Assembly: GCA_023379435.1 (NCBI GenBank) | Contig: JAMCUH010000056.1 | Span: 1 to 47,207, forward strand | Source: Thermoplasmatota archaeon | GTDB taxonomy: Archaea > Thermoplasmatota > Thermoplasmata > Thermoplasmatales > Thermoplasmataceae | DNA: 47,207 bases | Direction: 5' to 3' | Part shown: piece by piece, positions 7,466 through 16,272 of the stretch | Layout of the letters: each line of letters begins with the position of its first letter | How positions within the stretch are numbered: the first letter of the stretch is position 1 | The notes under the pieces: generated by a model | What the model was told of the DNA's origin: nothing | The model's input: only the letters and a program-made list of their open reading frames with translations | Databases searched by the model: none | Translations under genes and position numbers: made by a program

Positions 7466-8703
7466 TCATACCCCTCCGGAAGCCTCAGATTGGCATGTGA
7501 GATGTAAATATTAACGATTATACCTGCAAGTGCAACAGCGGCCATTATTATGAAGACAGCATCCCAGTGGGACCTCAATAGTGATGAGACAAGAGGGCCA
7601 ATTGCATCTGCTGAATTTGATATGAGTCCCATTCCGAATGCTCCGGCACCTATGATGGCAGAAGGAAATATATTGCCTGGAAGTGCCCAGTAATTGGGAG
7701 GGAACATCATGAGAAAGCCGTTGATCACGGCAGCAACAACGATGGCATAGTATGATACAGAGGCTGTGAGTATCATCAGAAGAGCCCCGATACCCATAAG
7801 CGCGTCGGCGGCAGTCATGATCTGCAATCTTCCCCTAAGCACCTCCCTGTTAGATTCAGTGTTCCTGGATCTTCTGTCACCGAGATATGCACCGATGAAA
7901 GCTGCAATGAAACCAGAAAATCCCCACACTATAATGACATAATCTGTTTCTATATGCGAGTATCCCAGATACAGGGAATAGGAGGGAAGAAATCCGCCCA
8001 TACTGAAGAGTGTCCATGTGACCGGTATCTGGCTTATGCCCATAAGCCATGTAAGCGGGTTCCTCCATGCACTTGGATGCTTTTCTGACCTCTCCTTTTT
8101 CAGCATTTCAATCTGTGTGGACGAATTCCTGGCGAAAATGAAGTAAACAACAGCTCCTGCAATCATTACTATCCCGGTGATGTAATAATCCTCCTGCCAG
8201 GAAAGCTTGCTCAAAACGCCTGAAAGTATTCCGCCAGCAGCACTGCCAAGCATGATGGCCCCCAGAGTAAATGCCAGGGATCTGGCCCTTTCGGATGGCC
8301 TGAACCATCCCTCCAGCTGCAGCGAGAAGATGGCAAGCATCATGATCATAAGTCCCTGGAAAAATCTCAAAGCGACAAGGAGAAACAGGTTGTATGAAAC
8401 TGGAATTAGAAATTGCGGTACAATGAGGAAGATCTGTGCAACAAGAACCCCGGTTCTCATTCTCGTGTCAAATATACCTCCATGACCAAGGAAAAAGGCT
8501 ATGAACAGACCAATGGAGAAGGAATCCACCCCAAGCACAGTGACACTTGAACTGTTCAATCCGAAAGTCTCTGCGATGGATTTTGAGAGAATTCCAAATG
8601 AGGATAGGGAGATGAAGCTTGTTGTCATTAATAACCCACACACAGCGGCCATGACCCATCTGTATGATGATTTCTGCTCCTCTGTTAATTGTGGTGAAGC
8701 CAT
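7462..8703 (-). CDS. MFS transporter, probable 2-hydroxy-acid/carboxylate carrier
   Basis: A 413-residue major-facilitator protein with about 12 hydrophobic segments. The central loop and second-half motif GAYLGDRRSRNTESNREVLRGR match the MFS layout. Start ATG 8703 is preferred over the longer frame beginning at 8859. It gives MASPQLTEEQKSSYRWVM just before TM1, and a TATAG box lies about 23 nt upstream, consistent with a leaderless mRNA. It is translationally coupled to the glcD- and glcF-like genes, suggesting import of the acid they oxidise. It somewhat resembles oxalate/formate-antiporter-type carriers, but I cannot assign a subfamily. A 17-bp dyad overlaps its promoter. Confidence 0.82.
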   Translation of the reverse strand: MASPQLTEEQKSSYRWVMAAVCGLLMTTSFISLSSFGILSKSIAETFGLNSSSVTVLGVDSFSIGLFIAFFLGHGGIFDTRMRTGVLVAQIFLIVPQFLIPVSYNLFLLVALRFFQGLMIMMLAIFSLQLEGWFRPSERARSLAFTLGAIMLGSAAGGILSGVLSKLSWQEDYYITGIVMIAGAVVYFIFARNSSTQIEMLKKERSEKHPSAWRNPLTWLMGISQIPVTWTLFSMGGFLPSYSLYLGYSHIETDYVIIVWGFSGFIAAFIGAYLGDRRSRNTESNREVLRGRLQIMTAADALMGIGALLMILTASVSYYAIVVAAVINGFLMMFPPNYWALPGNIFPSAIIGAGAFGMGLISNSADAIGPLVSSLLRSHWDAVFIIMAAVALAGIIVNIYISHANLRLPEGYE

Positions 8704-8714
8704 TTTTTGAGATA

Positions 8715-8731
8715 TTGTTATCCTATAACAA
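8715..8731. promoter_or_regulatory. TATA box and 17-bp palindrome of the MFS-glcD-glcF operon
   Basis: TTGTTAT and ATAACAA form a perfect inverted repeat around CCT. On the minus strand it contains the TTATAG box about 23 nt upstream of ATG 8703. Its overlap with box A suggests a repressor site; the regulator is unknown. Confidence 0.55.
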
Positions 8732-8798
8732 CACTTCCAGTCTGTGATTGTGAAAAATAAACTATTGCAAATAATGTTGATGGAATATGGTGAGCAGG

Positions 8799-8816
8799 TC
8801 ATGAAATCATTCATGA
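8799..8816. repeat. 18-bp dyad in the divergent promoter region
   Basis: TCATGAA and TTCATGA are perfect inverse arms separated by ATCA, lying between the two divergent promoters about 80 nt upstream of nurA. Possible regulator site, unproven. Confidence 0.35.
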
Positions 8817-8871
8817 TAAAATTTTCAAAGGATGGTAAAAGACAACCATAGTAATGCACATACCGTAAGGA

Positions 8872-8879
8872 TTTTTATC
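8872..8879 (+). promoter_or_regulatory. TATA box for the nurA operon
   Basis: TTTTTATC is centred about 23-24 nt upstream of the TTG start of nurA. This points to a leaderless mRNA for the nurA-herA-mre11-rad50 operon. Confidence 0.5.
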
Positions 8880-8898
8880 CTCAGGGAATTCATGAACG

Positions 8899-9897
8899 TT
8901 GCCAGATAACACATTCGAGGAGTATTTAACATATCTTACAGAAAATGCAGAAGTTATAAGATCAATGCTTTACATTCCCAAAGATGCAGCCATAAGAAAG
9001 ATCCTCGAATCTGAATTTGATCATCATTACCATCCTCTTCCGGAGGTTAAGGAATGTGAAAGTAAGATTGCTGCAACAGACAGCAGTGAGTACATGAAGG
9101 AACTTTATAGCGGAAAGAAACTTTTCATATACCGGGCATTCACAAAATATTCAGGAGAAATTGTTTCCAGATCATATACCGGCATCCATTCCGTGGACAG
9201 ATATGATGTGAACAGATTCAACGTCATGATGATGGAGGACCTTGAGCATCTTTCCATTATCGATTTTTTATCAGAAAGGAAATGTGACTTCATACTGGTT
9301 GATGGTTCATTGACGGGAAGAATAAATCATCCAACCAGATCCTTGAGGGCAGAAGGCATGGAAAACTTTCCGAACATTTATCATGAGCATATGAAACAGA
9401 TGCTCAGTCTTTCCATTCGTAATAGAATACCCCTTGTATTTGTAGCAAAAAGCTCCGAGTCTACCCTGTTCACAAGATACCTGCTGGAACAGCTTGGCCA
9501 TTCTGAAATGGTAGTCAACGTTACTGATCATCTCCTCATCAGGTCACTTGCAACTTTTCCGGGCTATTCATCTCCTGTGAGGGGACAGTATGTTACATCG
9601 GATGAGGAGCCTGTAAGTATTGAGACACTTCACATCCTTCCACATATGAGTGATACGCCCATGAAGGTGGATATTTTTGGTGATGGAAATGAATACACAA
9701 GAAGTGAGATTTTAAATGCTCTTGTATGGGGATATTCCGGTTTGAAGGTGCACAACATATGGCTTTCCGATGTGGATTATTCTGTCAAGTTCAGGAAAAG
9801 TGAAATGGCATCAACTTATCTGAAGGAATTTGAAAAGATCTCGGGACAGCCATTCTATGAGACGAGGGGAGAGAGACGTGAAAGACTCAGGATCTGA
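8899..9897 (+). CDS. nurA: NurA 5'-3' nuclease
   Basis: A 332-residue NurA-domain protein, the RNase-H-like nuclease that works with the HerA helicase to resect double-strand breaks into 3' tails. The family signature is seen as IDFLSERKCDFILVDGSLTGR (about 114-134, catalytic Asp in LVDGSL), then PLVFVAKSSESTLFTR, and a C-terminal DVDYSVKFRK, consistent with the second acidic site. The start is TTG; the nearby ATG at 8892 is out of frame and closes after five codons. It is the first gene of nurA-herA-mre11-rad50, and its end overlaps the HerA start by 20 nt. The N-terminal 45 residues are less conserved, so a later start cannot be excluded. Confidence 0.88.
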   Translation: MPDNTFEEYLTYLTENAEVIRSMLYIPKDAAIRKILESEFDHHYHPLPEVKECESKIAATDSSEYMKELYSGKKLFIYRAFTKYSGEIVSRSYTGIHSVDRYDVNRFNVMMMEDLEHLSIIDFLSERKCDFILVDGSLTGRINHPTRSLRAEGMENFPNIYHEHMKQMLSLSIRNRIPLVFVAKSSESTLFTRYLLEQLGHSEMVVNVTDHLLIRSLATFPGYSSPVRGQYVTSDEEPVSIETLHILPHMSDTPMKVDIFGDGNEYTRSEILNALVWGYSGLKVHNIWLSDVDYSVKFRKSEMASTYLKEFEKISGQPFYETRGERRERLRI

Positions 9898-11419
9898 AAT
9901 AGGCTACATTGTGGGAGAGAACACATCCGATTATCTCACATTTGTTGCACCATCTGACATTCCACTTAAGAAATGGGATTTCGTCTCCGTTTTTATTGAA
10001 GAAAAGGAATTCCTCGGCAGAATAGAAAAGGTGCTATCAAGGTCAGAACTTCTCAACGAGGATCTTGGATATGAGAGCACAAGAAAGTATGTGTCCAGGG
10101 GAATGTTTGATGAACTGCTTCTCTGTCGTGCCAGACTCCTGGGATCGCTTGTCAACAACGAGATTGTCACTCCAAGGAATATAATAAAACCAGGTACTGT
10201 TGTTTACAGGACATCAGAAACATCTCTTAAGGAATTTTTTGGTTTTCCTGAGGATAGGGCTCTTCTCATCGGAAACCTGATTGATCATGATGATGTTCCT
10301 GTATCTATTGATGTAAGCGGACTGAGAAGGCATCTGGCCATTCTGGCGCAAACAGGAGCTGGAAAAAGCAACGTTGCAGCTGTGATCATGGAGGAGTTGC
10401 TTGAGAAGGGGGCATCAATTATAGTTCTTGATCCCCATGCTGACTACGTTCTCATGAGGAAAAAAAGCAACGGGAGTTTTATGCCGGGCTCCATCAGGAT
10501 ATTCAGGACTCCACTGAGCACAGGCCGATACGATAAAGAGAATAAAGGATTCGTTGATCATTTCACCATTAACTTTGCAGACCTTGATCTTGACTCCCTA
10601 TGCGACATAATGGACATAAGGGAGGAGTGGACAAACCTGAGGAAAATTGTGGAGGGGATAATGAAAATACCCGGAGCGATGCGGGACCTTGCGTCTTTCA
10701 TGAAAGCAACAGAGCAGATACCACAGGATGAAAGATCAAGGATATCAGGAAGACTTGCCTTTCTTAATAAAATCAGGGAGATATTCTCATCCACTTCCAC
10801 CACCACTGATGAGTATTATTCCCCTGGTCAGCTCTCCATACTCGATCTTTCCGGCATGGATCAGTTCCTTTCAAACTATTTTTCATACAGGGTTTTGCAG
10901 GATATCTTCGAGAAAAAAAGGCAGGGATATGCTGGCGCACCATTATTCATATTTGTTGAGGAGGCTCACAATTTCGTTCCCCCTGGAAGCAAGTGGCATA
11001 TATCATCTCTCATCAGAAAAATAGCATCTGAAGGAAGGAAATTTGGCATGTTTCTCATTGTTATAACACAGAGGCCCGGGAAAATTGATCAGGATGTACT
11101 GAGTCAGTGCAATTCTGAGATCATCATGAAAATAACAAATCCCCTGGATCAGAAGGCGGTCCTTGAAGCGGGGGAAAGCATAAGTGAGACCGTGATCCAT
11201 GATCTTCCATCACTGAATGTGGGAGAAGCCATTCTGACCGGCGAATTTGTTAAATTTCCAATGGGGGTGAAGGTTAGAAGAAGAAGTACTCTTGAAGGGG
11301 GAGGTGACATTGATATCGTTTCTGCGCTCAGGGAGTCAAGGGAACTCAGGGATAAGAGGTTTGACACATCCGCTAACATGAAGCATGTGAGGAATCTCAT
11401 GGGTGATGACAGTGGTTAG
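9878..11419 (+). CDS. herA: HerA bipolar DNA helicase/translocase
   Basis: A 513-residue HerA/FtsK-superfamily hexameric ATPase that pumps DNA for NurA. An N-terminal HAS beta-barrel (about 1-100) precedes the RecA-like core with Walker A AQTGAGKSNVAA (about 157-168), Walker B LFIFVEEAHNFVPP (about 355-368), and ITQRPGKIDQDVLSQCNS, as in HerA sensor and arginine-finger regions. The start is taken as GTG 9878 rather than the upstream ATG 9830, because GAGGGGAGAG precedes it and the next residues, EIGYIVG, match the HAS barrel start. It overlaps nurA by 20 nt and mre11 by 17 nt, implying coupled translation of the complex. All motifs are intact. Confidence 0.93.
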   Translation: MKDSGSEIGYIVGENTSDYLTFVAPSDIPLKKWDFVSVFIEEKEFLGRIEKVLSRSELLNEDLGYESTRKYVSRGMFDELLLCRARLLGSLVNNEIVTPRNIIKPGTVVYRTSETSLKEFFGFPEDRALLIGNLIDHDDVPVSIDVSGLRRHLAILAQTGAGKSNVAAVIMEELLEKGASIIVLDPHADYVLMRKKSNGSFMPGSIRIFRTPLSTGRYDKENKGFVDHFTINFADLDLDSLCDIMDIREEWTNLRKIVEGIMKIPGAMRDLASFMKATEQIPQDERSRISGRLAFLNKIREIFSSTSTTTDEYYSPGQLSILDLSGMDQFLSNYFSYRVLQDIFEKKRQGYAGAPLFIFVEEAHNFVPPGSKWHISSLIRKIASEGRKFGMFLIVITQRPGKIDQDVLSQCNSEIIMKITNPLDQKAVLEAGESISETVIHDLPSLNVGEAILTGEFVKFPMGVKVRRRSTLEGGGDIDIVSALRESRELRDKRFDTSANMKHVRNLMGDDSG

Positions 11420-12581
11420 GTTCATGCATGTTTCCGACACACATCTTGGAGCCAAGGAATACTCCATGGATGTGAGAGAACTGGATGTGTATGAAGCTTT
11501 CAGCGAAACTCTTGATATTGCCATTGATGAAAGGGTTGATTTCATAGCACATTCCGGTGATCTCTTTGATGTCTGGTCTCCAAGCAACAGATCCCTTACA
11601 GAATTCAAGAACTTTGCAAGAAAGATAAATGAGAAAAACATACCATTTTTCGTTATCCTAGGTGATCACGACAGGCCAAAGAGGGTTGATTACCCTGCAG
11701 CAAAAATCTTTGATTTTCTTGGTGTGCATCTTCTTGGAACAGAAGAATTTCAGCACCTTTCGCGATCATACGGTGGTGAGGAGATCATGATCGGCGGGAT
11801 ATCAAACATCAAAGGCCTCAGAAGGGAAAATCTTCCTGTGGAGTACAAAAAGGCTGATCTTGAAGCGTCAAACCACAAGAACTCAATCCTGCTCTCCCAT
11901 CAGGCGGTATTTCCATACTTTTACCCTCAGGAAGCCTGCGAAATCGATAAGTCACAGCTGCCGTCCAGTTTCTCCTATCTTGCATTCGGTCATGTGCATG
12001 ACAGTTTCCTGACTCGTGAAGGGAGAACCTTCGCATATGCAGGTTCAACTGAGATAGCAAGTTCCAGTGAGATCAGAAATTACCTGAGGGAAGGTAAGGG
12101 TGTGAACATTGTCGATGTTACGAGGGGTGAAGTGGATATCAAGAGAATCAGATTAAAATCCACAAGGCCTCAGTTCAATATTCAGGATGCAACACCTGAT
12201 GACTACCTTGAAAAGATAGACCTCCTGAGGCATGTGGAAAGAACAAATGAAAAGAAGCCTCTAGTATCCATCACAATAACTGGTGAATGCAATCCTTCCG
12301 ATATAATATCAAACCTCAGGAAAATTGACGATTTCCATATTCGTTTCCCGCCATCTATACGGACAGGGACAGAAGCGTCAAAGGAGGAGGTGAAGAACAG
12401 GATGGAAAACAGCATTATCCAGTATCTTGAAAGGTACTTCGGTGATCATGGCATGGCAGAGCTGGCAGATTCAGTGATGAAAACAATAAGATCTGAGGAA
12501 CAGGGAGCCGCGTTCAGCCTGATCCTGAAAAAACTTGGCATAGAATTTCTGGAGGAAAACAATGATCATAGATTACCTTGA
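11403..12581 (+). CDS. mre11: Mre11 DNA double-strand-break nuclease
   Basis: A 392-residue Mre11 nuclease of the calcineurin-like phosphoesterase fold. Phosphodiesterase motifs are all visible: MHVSDTHLG, HSGDLFDVW, ILGDHDRP (GDHD in place of the usual GNHD), LSHQAVFP and FGHVHD. The C-terminal part (about 280-392) holds the capping and Rad50-binding regions. It acts with Rad50 in end processing before NurA-HerA resection. The start may be GTG 11403, ATG 11406 or GTG 11412, all inside the HerA end. Its tail overlaps rad50 by 20 nt. The N-to-D change in motif III is conservative but sits at a metal ligand. Confidence 0.94.
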   Translation: MMTVVRFMHVSDTHLGAKEYSMDVRELDVYEAFSETLDIAIDERVDFIAHSGDLFDVWSPSNRSLTEFKNFARKINEKNIPFFVILGDHDRPKRVDYPAAKIFDFLGVHLLGTEEFQHLSRSYGGEEIMIGGISNIKGLRRENLPVEYKKADLEASNHKNSILLSHQAVFPYFYPQEACEIDKSQLPSSFSYLAFGHVHDSFLTREGRTFAYAGSTEIASSSEIRNYLREGKGVNIVDVTRGEVDIKRIRLKSTRPQFNIQDATPDDYLEKIDLLRHVERTNEKKPLVSITITGECNPSDIISNLRKIDDFHIRFPPSIRTGTEASKEEVKNRMENSIIQYLERYFGDHGMAELADSVMKTIRSEEQGAAFSLILKKLGIEFLEENNDHRLP

Positions 12582-15255
12582 ACTGAAAAATTTCCTGTCT
12601 CACAGTGATTCGAGGATTGAATTCTCGCCGGGAATAAACGTTATTGTGGGGCCAAACGGTGCCGGGAAATCAAGTCTAATGGACGGGATAAGGTTCGCTC
12701 TCCATGGCATAACGGATCGCGGTGATCTTTCTGATCTTGTCATGCATGGGAAGAACGATCTCAGTGCAAGGCTCGGATTCAGACTCAATGATAGAACGTA
12801 CGAAATATTCCGATCTGTGACCGTTATGAAGGGCGGAAATACAAAAAGTGAGGCTGAAATCAGGACAAACGGAATGACTGAAGCCACAGGAACAAAATCG
12901 GTGAACTCATTCGTTCAGAAGATCATGGGGATAAACAGCGACACGTTTTACAGTTCAATCTTTGTGAGGCAGGGCGAGATCGATCAGCTCGTATCCCAGA
13001 GGCCTGCTGACAGAAAAAAGTTATTCAGCAGCATAATAGGCATTGATGAGCTTGAGCGTATTAGTTTTCTCATAAAGGAAATGCACAGTGCCATAAAGGG
13101 CAGCCAGGAAAAGTACTTCGTTGATCCTGAAACACTGGAATCTAAGATCACTGAATACTCTTCCATGGAAGAGGAGAAGAATGAAAAAACTGAATCAATA
13201 AAAATCTACGTGAAGAGAAGGGATGAACTTTCCCTGCAGTTAAAAAACGCCCAGAAGGAAAAGGACGATCTGAATCAAAAGTTCTTCGAATACAAGAGCA
13301 GCAGGAATTCGCTGGATCAGAAAAAGAAAGAATCTGATGCTTTAAAGGAAGAAATTGAAAAACTTCAGAGACAGGAGGGATCATTTTTTGAAATAAGGGA
13401 AAGATATGAAAGACTGGCACAGGATCCTTTATATACCAACAGGGATGTTATAAGGCAGATCTCAATGGATCTGAAGATTCTGGAAGAAAAAAAAGAATCG
13501 ATGAAGAATCTTGCGAAAAGAGCTCACAAGGCAAAGGAGCTCAAAGAGGAAGTTGAACAGTTGCTTCCTTTTCATAAGGAATTTGTTGCCTTGACTGAGG
13601 AAAAGGTAAGGCTTGAGGAATACCTGGCAGCGAGGAAAAAATTTTCAGAAGATTACAGGGCCCAGCTCAGGACACTTGAAAGGGAAATGAGTATCCTGGA
13701 GAAAATAAAAACCGAAAGAGAAAATCTTCAAAGATCTCTTCCTTCAGACATCGTAAGCATTGAAGTTACCAAGTTACAGAATATCACTGATGAACTTAAT
13801 GGGGAAATACAGGAAATGAAGAGAGAGATAGGAGTGAACCAGGGTGCTATTCCGGCCCTTGAATCAAGGCTGAAAGAAATAGTGGAAAAGGAAACAATGC
13901 TGAAAGGCAGGAATTCCTGCCCAATATGTGGCACACCCCTAACACCTGAACATCTTTCAGAAGTCCTTCATGACTATGATTTGGAGATATCAAAATATGA
14001 GAATGAAAAGAAAAGGTGCATAGGCCGGGCTTCAGAACTTCAGATGAAAATGAAGGTTGTTTCAGAAAAACTGAGCATACTGAATTCACAGAACGTGAAA
14101 CGATACTTCAAACTTGCATCGGAAATACTGGAAAAAGAGCCGCTTATTCAGGAACTTCGTAACACTGTTGAGAAACAGCGTTTCCTTTACGATGAATATG
14201 AGAAGTATGAAAAGTTACATCAGGATCTTCAGGGAAAAATCCAATCCCTTGGTGAAAAGGACGATGAATACAGATCGAGGAAATTCATGTACGAGGAATA
14301 CGAGAAGCAGGATCTTGAAAATGAACTGAAAAAAATGGATTCCACCATTGAGGAACTGGAAAGCGCATGCAGGAAATCTATGGATGAGCTGAAAATGGAT
14401 GAGAAGACCATAAAAGATGCCCCTGCAAGAATTGCTGAGATTTTGAAGAATCTGAAGGAGCTTGAGCCAAGGATGGAAAAAATTGCGGAAGTTGAAAAGG
14501 ATATAAGTACTGTCAGGGCGAAAATAGCCATGTTGGATTCTGAAGTTGAATCATTGAAGAATAAGGTTGAGGCCCTCAAGGACATACCTGATAAAATAGA
14601 CGCTTTTCAGAAAGAACTGGAAGAACTCCAGGAACGGGAAAGGGAGAATTCGTCAGAACTTCAGAAAGCAGAACTTATGGTTGAAACCGTCCAGAATAGC
14701 ATGGTTAAGCTGCGATCAGAGATAGATCTTTTGAATGAAAGGCAGGATAGACATAAGAAAATAGAAAATGCGCTGAAAAAACTCTGGAACATCAAGAGAT
14801 CCTTTGACAAGGACGGAATACAGAGTTATATAAGGAGAGAATCCTCGGAGGCCATAACAGAAAAAACAAGGAGACTTGCATCTGAATTTGGTCTTGACAT
14901 TGACGATGTTAGAATAAGCGAAGATTTTGATGTCGATGTCTCAGTTGAAGGGAATGTAAGGAGCCTTTCTTCCCTGAGCGGAGGGGAGAAAACCGCTCTC
15001 GCAATAGCTCTCAGGCTGGCTGTGGCCGATTACATACTCAGCAGGATAAGTCTCTTTGTCCTCGACGAACCTACAACCTTTCTGGATGAAGACAGGAGAG
15101 GGCAGTTGAAAAACATTCTGCAGAATTCCCTGAGAGATATCTCCATAGTACCTCAACTCATCGTAATCACACACCATCAGGAACTTACAAAGGCAGCGGA
15201 CACAATTTTCTCCATAAGGAAGAGCCATGGGGTATCTATCATTGAGGCTTCGTGA
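12562..15255 (+). CDS. rad50: Rad50 ATPase
   Basis: An 897-residue SMC-like ATPase, partner of Mre11. Walker A GPNGAGKSS lies at about residues 30-38 and the Q-loop VRQGEIDQL at about 134-142. Two long coiled-coil arms (about 180-440 and 470-740) flank the zinc hook C453-P-I-C456. The C-terminal lobe has signature LSGGEKTALAIALRLA and Walker B LFVLDEPTTFLD. Length and order are those of archaeal Rad50. It ends the nurA-herA-mre11-rad50 operon; about 280 nt without a recognisable gene follow. The coiled coils are rich in Glu and Lys, as expected. Nothing is missing. Confidence 0.97.
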   Translation: MIIDYLELKNFLSHSDSRIEFSPGINVIVGPNGAGKSSLMDGIRFALHGITDRGDLSDLVMHGKNDLSARLGFRLNDRTYEIFRSVTVMKGGNTKSEAEIRTNGMTEATGTKSVNSFVQKIMGINSDTFYSSIFVRQGEIDQLVSQRPADRKKLFSSIIGIDELERISFLIKEMHSAIKGSQEKYFVDPETLESKITEYSSMEEEKNEKTESIKIYVKRRDELSLQLKNAQKEKDDLNQKFFEYKSSRNSLDQKKKESDALKEEIEKLQRQEGSFFEIRERYERLAQDPLYTNRDVIRQISMDLKILEEKKESMKNLAKRAHKAKELKEEVEQLLPFHKEFVALTEEKVRLEEYLAARKKFSEDYRAQLRTLEREMSILEKIKTERENLQRSLPSDIVSIEVTKLQNITDELNGEIQEMKREIGVNQGAIPALESRLKEIVEKETMLKGRNSCPICGTPLTPEHLSEVLHDYDLEISKYENEKKRCIGRASELQMKMKVVSEKLSILNSQNVKRYFKLASEILEKEPLIQELRNTVEKQRFLYDEYEKYEKLHQDLQGKIQSLGEKDDEYRSRKFMYEEYEKQDLENELKKMDSTIEELESACRKSMDELKMDEKTIKDAPARIAEILKNLKELEPRMEKIAEVEKDISTVRAKIAMLDSEVESLKNKVEALKDIPDKIDAFQKELEELQERERENSSELQKAELMVETVQNSMVKLRSEIDLLNERQDRHKKIENALKKLWNIKRSFDKDGIQSYIRRESSEAITEKTRRLASEFGLDIDDVRISEDFDVDVSVEGNVRSLSSLSGGEKTALAIALRLAVADYILSRISLFVLDEPTTFLDEDRRGQLKNILQNSLRDISIVPQLIVITHHQELTKAADTIFSIRKSHGVSIIEAS

Positions 15256-15539
15256 TCAGGCAATACATATTCCAAGGGCTCGCAGCTTTTGCCCTGGTTC
15301 CGTATGATACAGAAATGAAATAATCAGTTAATTTGCCACCACTCTGGGTGTCGCTCCTATGATGAACATGGAGACATAACCTGTTGGGTCATGGAAAGAA
15401 CTCCCGCCTATACTGTACCCTTAATCATAACAGAAATAACATGGAAACCATAGAAACTTAATTCAACTCCAAACTGAAGGTAAATGCAAAACTAATAATA
15501 CGTAAACGTTATGAAAAGCGACCTTAAGAGTGATCCCAC

Positions 15540-16205
15540 TTGGAATCAAAAATAAGCATAATCATACCGACAATGAACGAGGAGAAAACAATTGCCTCTG
15601 TAATTAACGGTCTCACTGCTCTTGGAAACAGGGAAGTGATTGTTGTTGATACTGATTCCAGGGATAAGACAAGGGAAATAAGCAAATCTCTTGGTGCGAC
15701 TGTTGTAGAAGAGCCCAGAAGGGGTTATGGGAGAGCCTATAAAACCGGTCTTGAAAAGGTATCTGGGGATATCATAGTATGCCTTGATGGTGACGGGACC
15801 TACCCAACTGATATCATACAGCCATTCATTGATATCTTGCAGAAAGAAAATCTCGATTTCATTTCATGCGATAGGATGACTCTCAGGAACGAGCATAATT
15901 ACACAACTCTACATTTTATAGGAAACAGTGTTCTGAACATAACTCTCAGGGTGTTGTTTCACTTAACTGTTAGGGATTCCCAGAGCGGGATGTGGATATT
16001 TCGTTCCACTCTAATAGATAAAATGAAGATCATAAGTGACGGCATGGCCTTTTCAGAAGAGATAAAAATAGAAGCTGCGAAGCATGGGACATTCATAGAG
16101 ATACCCATCCGTTATGGGATAAGAATAACAAAACCAAAGCTTAATACTTGGAGAGACGGTATTTCCAATCTTCTGCACCTGTTCAAGAAAAGGATCAATT
16201 CCTAG
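15540..16205 (+). CDS. GT2 glycosyltransferase (dolichyl-phosphate sugar synthase-like)
   Basis: A 221-residue family-2 glycosyltransferase with the DPM1-like layout: SIIIPTMNEEKTIASVI at the N terminus, EVIVVDTDSRD, GYGRAYKTGL and the metal-binding CLDGDGTYP (DxD). No C-terminal membrane helices are present, so it is a soluble or peripheral polyprenyl-phosphate mannosyl/glucosyltransferase candidate, feeding N-glycosylation or glycolipid synthesis. The start is TTG 15540 with GAGTGAT just upstream. The nearby ATG 15511 is in another frame that soon stops, and the next in-frame ATG would cut into the nucleotide-binding motif. It sits upstream of sepF in the same direction, but sepF has its own TATA box. 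Confidence 0.83.
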   Translation: MESKISIIIPTMNEEKTIASVINGLTALGNREVIVVDTDSRDKTREISKSLGATVVEEPRRGYGRAYKTGLEKVSGDIIVCLDGDGTYPTDIIQPFIDILQKENLDFISCDRMTLRNEHNYTTLHFIGNSVLNITLRVLFHLTVRDSQSGMWIFRSTLIDKMKIISDGMAFSEEIKIEAAKHGTFIEIPIRYGIRITKPKLNTWRDGISNLLHLFKKRINS

Positions 16206-16243
16206 TTATATTGCATTGTTATCATGTCAGACAAAATGGAAAC

Positions 16244-16254
16244 ATTTATATTTT
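16244..16254 (+). promoter_or_regulatory. TATA box for sepF
   Basis: TTTATATTTTA lies about 24 nt before the ATG of sepF, implying a leaderless transcript. One of the clearest box A elements in the window. Confidence 0.6.
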
Positions 16255-16272
16255 AGTAATTGATGAATAATT

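Noticed and set aside
8763-8776. 14-bp sequence TATTGCAAATAATG also found at 30680-30693
   Set aside because: A few identical 14-mers are expected by chance in 47 kb; contexts differ.
8704-8859. N-terminal extension of the MFS protein
   Set aside because: The added 52 residues are low-quality sequence upstream of the TATA box and palindrome; ATG 8703 fits a leaderless start.
9830-9877. Longer HerA start at ATG 9830
   Set aside because: The extra residues are hydrophilic, lie wholly inside nurA and do not match the HAS barrel; GTG 9878 has an SD-like GAGGGGAGAG.
15256-15539. C/D-box sRNA after rad50
   Set aside because: One ATGATGA box C-like sequence is present near 15358, but no D box at proper spacing follows.
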